Assembly: GCA_902598315.1 (NCBI GenBank)
Contig: CACKBP010000001.1
Span: 97,565 to 161,564 of the forward strand
DNA: 64,000 nucleotides
Direction: 5' to 3'
Source of the DNA: an uncultured Pelagibacteraceae bacterium
GTDB taxonomy: Bacteria > Pseudomonadota > Alphaproteobacteria > Pelagibacterales > Pelagibacteraceae
Positions within the stretch are counted from its first letter, which is position 1; each line of letters begins with the position of its first letter. The notes beneath the pieces were generated by a model, which was given only the letters and a program-made list of their open reading frames with translations, was not told the DNA's origin and ran no database searches. Shown one piece after another: positions 59,975-64,000 of this stretch. The translations under genes and the position numbers were made by a program.

Positions 59975-60967
59975 ATGTTTAATAAGTTCAAAAAACTTAT
60001 CAGCTTAGTTTTCGCGGCTGTTCTTTTAACTTCAGTTTCAAATACTTCTTTCGCAGCTGACAAATTACACTTTGTAATTGGCGGTGGCGCTGGTGGTGGT
60101 TGGGATGGAACTGCTAGAGGAACTGGTGAAGCTTTAACTAAAGCTGGTTTTTTAAATAGCGCATCATTTGAAAATATGTCAGGTGGTGGTGGAGGAAAAG
60201 CTTTATCATATATGATAAATACGAAACCTTCAGATACGATTTTAGTTCAATCAACTCCATTGGTTCTTAGATCAATAACTAGACACTCTGGTTATGTAGA
60301 TAAGAAGAACGCAGCAAAGGTTACATCTTACAAAGATGTAGTACCAATAGCTGGTGTAATTGGTGATTACGGTGCAATTGTTGCAGCTAAAAACTCACCA
60401 TACAATTCTTGGAAAGATGTAGTTGCTGCTTACAAAGCAAATCCTAAGTCGGTAAAAATGGCTGGCGGATCTGTTAGAGGAAGTATGGACCATTTAATTG
60501 GTGCTTTGGCATTTAAAGAAGCTGGTGCTAATCCAAATGATGTTGTTTACATTCCTTACGATGCAGGTGGTAAAGCATTAGCAGGACTTTTATCTGGTGA
60601 AACTCAAATTCTTTCTACTGGTTTGGGAGAAGTAATGGGAGCAAGAGATCAAGTGAAAATTCTTGGTATTACAGCACCCAAAAGAGTTGCTGATGCTCCT
60701 GATGTTCCAACTTTAAAAGAGCAAGGAACAAATGCAATCTTTGTAAATTGGAGAGGTTTCTTTGGCCCTCCAGGTATGAGTGACGGTGAGAGAAAGAAAA
60801 TTGCTAAAATGTTAGGCGATGTTCAAAAAACACCTGAATGGGAAGCTGTCAGAAAAAGAAATGCTTGGGTAAATATTTATAACCCAGATAAAAAATTCGT
60901 TAAATTTTTAGAAAAGCAAACAGTTGAGATGACTGGTTTGTTAAAAAATTTAGGCGTAATTAAATAA
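59975..60967 (+). CDS. tripartite tricarboxylate transporter substrate-binding protein (TctC family)
   Basis: Signal peptide; HFVIGGGAGGGWDGTARGTGEAL; followed by TctB and TctA. Confidence 0.93.
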   Translation: MFNKFKKLISLVFAAVLLTSVSNTSFAADKLHFVIGGGAGGGWDGTARGTGEALTKAGFLNSASFENMSGGGGGKALSYMINTKPSDTILVQSTPLVLRSITRHSGYVDKKNAAKVTSYKDVVPIAGVIGDYGAIVAAKNSPYNSWKDVVAAYKANPKSVKMAGGSVRGSMDHLIGALAFKEAGANPNDVVYIPYDAGGKALAGLLSGETQILSTGLGEVMGARDQVKILGITAPKRVADAPDVPTLKEQGTNAIFVNWRGFFGPPGMSDGERKKIAKMLGDVQKTPEWEAVRKRNAWVNIYNPDKKFVKFLEKQTVEMTGLLKNLGVIK

Positions 60968-60977
60968 ATAGTTAAGG

Positions 60978-61027
60978 AAAGAGCAGTGAAAATAAGTCCT
61001 TCAAAGATTATTTCACTGCTCTTTTTT
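60978..61027 (+). terminator. terminator-like hairpin overlapping the tctB start codon
   Basis: AAAGAGCAGTGAAAATAA...TTATTTCACTGCTCTTT (17 bp, one bulged A) followed by TTT; GTG start of tctB lies in the 5' arm. Confidence 0.7.
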
Positions 61028-61456
61028 ACTTTTTCAGGTTTTTATCTTTATACAGCGCATCAAATTCAAGTTTTTACTTTTGATGAAAATGCAGCGTTCA
61101 ACGCAAAAACATTTCCAATTTATTTAGGCTATGCAGGTTTAATATTTTCAGCGCTTTATGTTATTTTGCCAGAAACAAAACCTTCAAATGTAGATTTAAC
61201 AGTTTTAGATTATAAAAAAACAATTACGTTAGTTATACTTATGGTTTTGTATGGGCTGACAATTTTAAGAGTAGGATATTTTTTATCAACTTCAATTTTT
61301 TTAGTATTATCTTATATTGTTTTAGGTGAGAGAAAATGGATATGGATATTTCTTTTATCATTTCCTTTTGTAGCAATATTTATGTATCTCTTACACGGAC
61401 TATTAAATATTTATCTTCGTGACCCATTTTTACAATTTATTGGAGTTATGGGATGA
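60986..61456 (+). CDS. tripartite tricarboxylate transporter small membrane subunit (TctB family; GTG start)
   Basis: Four-TM small protein between tctC and tctA. Confidence 0.88.
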   Translation: MKISPSKIISLLFFTFSGFYLYTAHQIQVFTFDENAAFNAKTFPIYLGYAGLIFSALYVILPETKPSNVDLTVLDYKKTITLVILMVLYGLTILRVGYFLSTSIFLVLSYIVLGERKWIWIFLLSFPFVAIFMYLLHGLLNIYLRDPFLQFIGVMG

Positions 61457-62970
61457 TTGAAGGAATACTCATCGGATTAGAAACAGCTTTTTCATTAAAA
61501 AATTTAATGATGGTTATGATTGGTTGTTTTGCTGGAACAATAATTGGAATGCTGCCAGGTTTAGGACCAATGACTGCCATAGCATTAATGATACCTATCA
61601 CTTATGGTTTTGAACCGTCAACAGGTTTAATTCTAATGGCAGGTGTTTATTATGGTGCAGTTTTTGGAGGATCTACATCTTCAATATTAATTAATGCACC
61701 AGGAATACCAGGAACGGTAGCAACATCATTCGACGGCTACCCGATGGCACAACAAGGAAAAGCAGGGAAAGCTCTAGCTATAGCAGCGTATAGTTCTTTT
61801 GCTGGAGGAACCATTGCAGCAATTTTTTTATTAATAGCTGCGCCAAGTTTGTCAAAAGTGAGTTTAGCTTTTAGGTCACCAGATTATTTTGGTTTAATGA
61901 TTTTGGGATTAACTGCAGTTTCGGCTTTTTCAGCAAAAGGTCATTTTTTAAAAGCTATGATGATGGTAGTCCTAGGATTAATGTTAGCAAGTGTGGGTCA
62001 AGATACTTTATCTGATATTCCAAGATTTACATTTAATAATATGAATTTATCTGACGGTATAAGCTTTGTCTTAGTCGTAATGGCAACATTTGCAATGAGT
62101 GAAGCTTTAACAATAATATTTAAAGCTAACGATCCTACAAGAGTAGCTAAACAAATTTCTTTATCACAATTAGGTTCAATTAAATTAGACAAAGAAGAAA
62201 CAAAAAAAATGGTTACAACAATTCCAAGGTCTTCAGTTTTAGGTTTCATTATCGGTGTTTTACCTGGTGCAGGATCTACTATCGCATCTTTTTTAGCATA
62301 TGGGATGGAAAGAAATTTTGTTAATGATGATGAAAAACAAAAATTTGGCAAGGGAAGTGTCAACGGACTTGCAGCGCCCGAAACTGCTAACAATGCTGCT
62401 TGCTCAGGTTCCTTTGTTCCTTTGCTTACGTTAGGCATTCCTGGTAGCGGAACAACGGCTGTAATGCTTGGAGCTTTACTTGGTTTTGGGATACAACCTG
62501 GTCCAAGATTATATCAAACTAATCCTGAAATATTTTGGTCAGTTATAATGTCAATGTACATTGGTATGGTTATTCTTTTAATTCTCAATTTACCATTGAT
62601 TCCTTATATAGCCAGAGTTTTAGCAACTCCTAGAACTTTTTTAATTCCATTAATTTTATTTTTTTCAGTAACAGGAATATATCTAATGTCTTTCAATAAC
62701 TTTGATATTTATATGATGATCGGTATCGCTTTAGTAGCAACTATTCTTAGACTATATGATTTTCCTATGCCCCCTTTAATTCTAGCTTTTGTTTTAGGAG
62801 GATTAATGGAAGAAAATTTAAGAAGATCTTTATTAATAAGTGACGGCTCTTGGTCATTTCTGTGGGATAGACCTTTAACTTTAATCATAATGATAACAAT
62901 ATTTTTTATTGTTGGATGGCAGGTTTACAAAAGCTTCTTAAAAAAAAGTTCTAAATTGTTGCAAAAATAG
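61453..62970 (+). CDS. tripartite tricarboxylate transporter large membrane subunit (TctA family)
   Basis: GTIIGMLPGLGPMTAIALMIPITYG, YYGAVFGGSTSSILINAPG, GIPGSGTTAVMLGAL. Confidence 0.96.
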   Translation: MIEGILIGLETAFSLKNLMMVMIGCFAGTIIGMLPGLGPMTAIALMIPITYGFEPSTGLILMAGVYYGAVFGGSTSSILINAPGIPGTVATSFDGYPMAQQGKAGKALAIAAYSSFAGGTIAAIFLLIAAPSLSKVSLAFRSPDYFGLMILGLTAVSAFSAKGHFLKAMMMVVLGLMLASVGQDTLSDIPRFTFNNMNLSDGISFVLVVMATFAMSEALTIIFKANDPTRVAKQISLSQLGSIKLDKEETKKMVTTIPRSSVLGFIIGVLPGAGSTIASFLAYGMERNFVNDDEKQKFGKGSVNGLAAPETANNAACSGSFVPLLTLGIPGSGTTAVMLGALLGFGIQPGPRLYQTNPEIFWSVIMSMYIGMVILLILNLPLIPYIARVLATPRTFLIPLILFFSVTGIYLMSFNNFDIYMMIGIALVATILRLYDFPMPPLILAFVLGGLMEENLRRSLLISDGSWSFLWDRPLTLIIMITIFFIVGWQVYKSFLKKSSKLLQK

Positions 62971-63108
62971 CACATAAATATACCAAAAAAACCCTAATTT
63001 ATTGAATTTTTTAAATCGTAGGTTGAGCAATGATGTTTAAAAACCTGGATTTTATTGCGGAATCGTTTAATAGATAGTTATTATTAATATTAATATAAGA
63101 GAGTAAAA

Positions 63109-63756
63109 ATGAAAAGATTTTTAACAATAGCATTATCTTTTTTATTTGTTTCCTTTCAAGCTGCAAAAGCTGAAATGGGGATTGGTATTACTGGAGCACT
63201 TCACATGTTGGATGCATCAGGTACTGAGACAACAAGATCAAGCAATGAAAAAAATAATGGCACACACTCAGAAGACGTACTTGTGCCAGAAGTTTTTATT
63301 GAAGCTATATCAGACAACGGTATGACAGTAGGTCTTTCATACATCCCAACTAGAGACATGGGAAGTAAGTCTAGAACAGACTCAAACGCAGCCGGTGATT
63401 CAGGTACTTATAAAGCTCAAGCAGAGTTTGATAATGTAGTTCAATTGTATCTCGATTTTCCATTAACGGAAGTCGCAGGTTATCCTCTTCATGGTAAACT
63501 AGGTCTACAACACGCTACTTTAGTAACGTTAGAGTCTTTGAACTCAGGATCAACGTATCCTAACGAAGATCTTTATGGTTTAACTTTAGGTCTAGGAACT
63601 AAAGGAGACTTGCCTGGTGGTTTATACTACAAGGCAGAAGTTACCTACACTCACTTTGATACGTACTCAGCTAATGCTGCTGATGCTAACGGAAACAAAG
63701 TTGAAGCTGATATAGAAGATATTTCTGGTAAGCTTTCAGTTGGTTACAAATTCTAA
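63109..63756 (+). CDS. outer-membrane beta-barrel protein, unknown function
   Basis: Signal peptide ending AKAE; alternating beta strands; C-terminal LSVGYKF (terminal aromatic). Confidence 0.75.
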   Translation: MKRFLTIALSFLFVSFQAAKAEMGIGITGALHMLDASGTETTRSSNEKNNGTHSEDVLVPEVFIEAISDNGMTVGLSYIPTRDMGSKSRTDSNAAGDSGTYKAQAEFDNVVQLYLDFPLTEVAGYPLHGKLGLQHATLVTLESLNSGSTYPNEDLYGLTLGLGTKGDLPGGLYYKAEVTYTHFDTYSANAADANGNKVEADIEDISGKLSVGYKF

Positions 63757-63782
63757 AGATATTTAGCTAAATATAAAATATT

Positions 63783-63813
63783 AAAACCCGGGAACCTTGT
63801 TCTCGGGTTTTTT
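63783..63813. terminator. bidirectional intrinsic terminator
   Basis: AAAACCCGGGAAC-CTT-GTTCTCGGGTTTT followed by T run; between convergent genes. Confidence 0.88.
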
Positions 63814-64000
63814 TATAATCGGACATATTTTTTTTCTTTATCAACAGACCAATCTTTAGTTCCGTTGGCCACTATAAATAAAAATCCACCAGCTAAACCT
63901 ATATTTTTAAGAAATGAAATGAATTGCACTTGATCTGAAAAGTTGAAATGAAATATAAAAGCAGTCATTAAACAGAAAATTGCAAGAATACATGCAGCTA
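63813..64000 (-). CDS. DoxX-family membrane protein, C-terminal part (truncated by window edge)
   Basis: Reverse-strand translation AACILAIFCLMTAFIFHFNFSDQVQFISFLKNIGLAGGFLFIVANGTKDWSVDKEKKYVRL*. Confidence 0.8.
   Translation of the reverse strand, partial: AACILAIFCLMTAFIFHFNFSDQVQFISFLKNIGLAGGFLFIVANGTKDWSVDKEKKYVRL

Noticed and set aside
61998-62438. 146-aa minus-strand ORF
   Set aside because: Antisense to tctA, which has clear family motifs; no independent support.

Overview
AT-rich, tightly packed 64-kb chromosomal window. Gene content and protein style indicate a streamlined marine alphaproteobacterium, very probably SAR11/Pelagibacterales (my inference; no search was run). Left to right: a dcw cell-wall/division cluster (murF-mraY-murD-ftsW-murG-murC-murB-ddl-ftsQ-ftsA-lpxC-bamD) with no ftsZ between ftsA and lpxC; ligA, pepP, uvrD, AsmA-like, fumC; a permuted two-piece tmRNA on the minus strand next to thyX; mrp, hflKC, degP, miaA; ilvB-ilvH-ilvC-leuA; mreBCD-mrdA-rodA-bactofilin; a D-amino-acid/2-hydroxyacid metabolism block; tandem paralogous small lipoproteins; metY behind a tandem SAM-II/SAM-V riboswitch leader; cysE, two msrB genes, ccdA, a PfkB kinase; a branched-chain-type ABC importer followed by azlCD; a CsiD/GlaH-like glutarate hydroxylase next to a TctCBA transporter; an outer-membrane protein; and a partial DoxX gene. 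The strongest candidate for something undescribed is the metY leader. Downstream of the two SAM aptamers, two copies of an SD-AUG element compete for one complementary strand, and the second AUG opens a 15-codon leader ORF whose stop codon overlaps the metY start. Other notable points are a terminator-like hairpin built over the tctB start codon, an FtsA-like protein without recognisable nucleotide-binding motifs, and a duplicated tmRNA-3'-end sequence flanking one gene. No CRISPR array, transposase, phage module, rRNA or tRNA gene was recognised.
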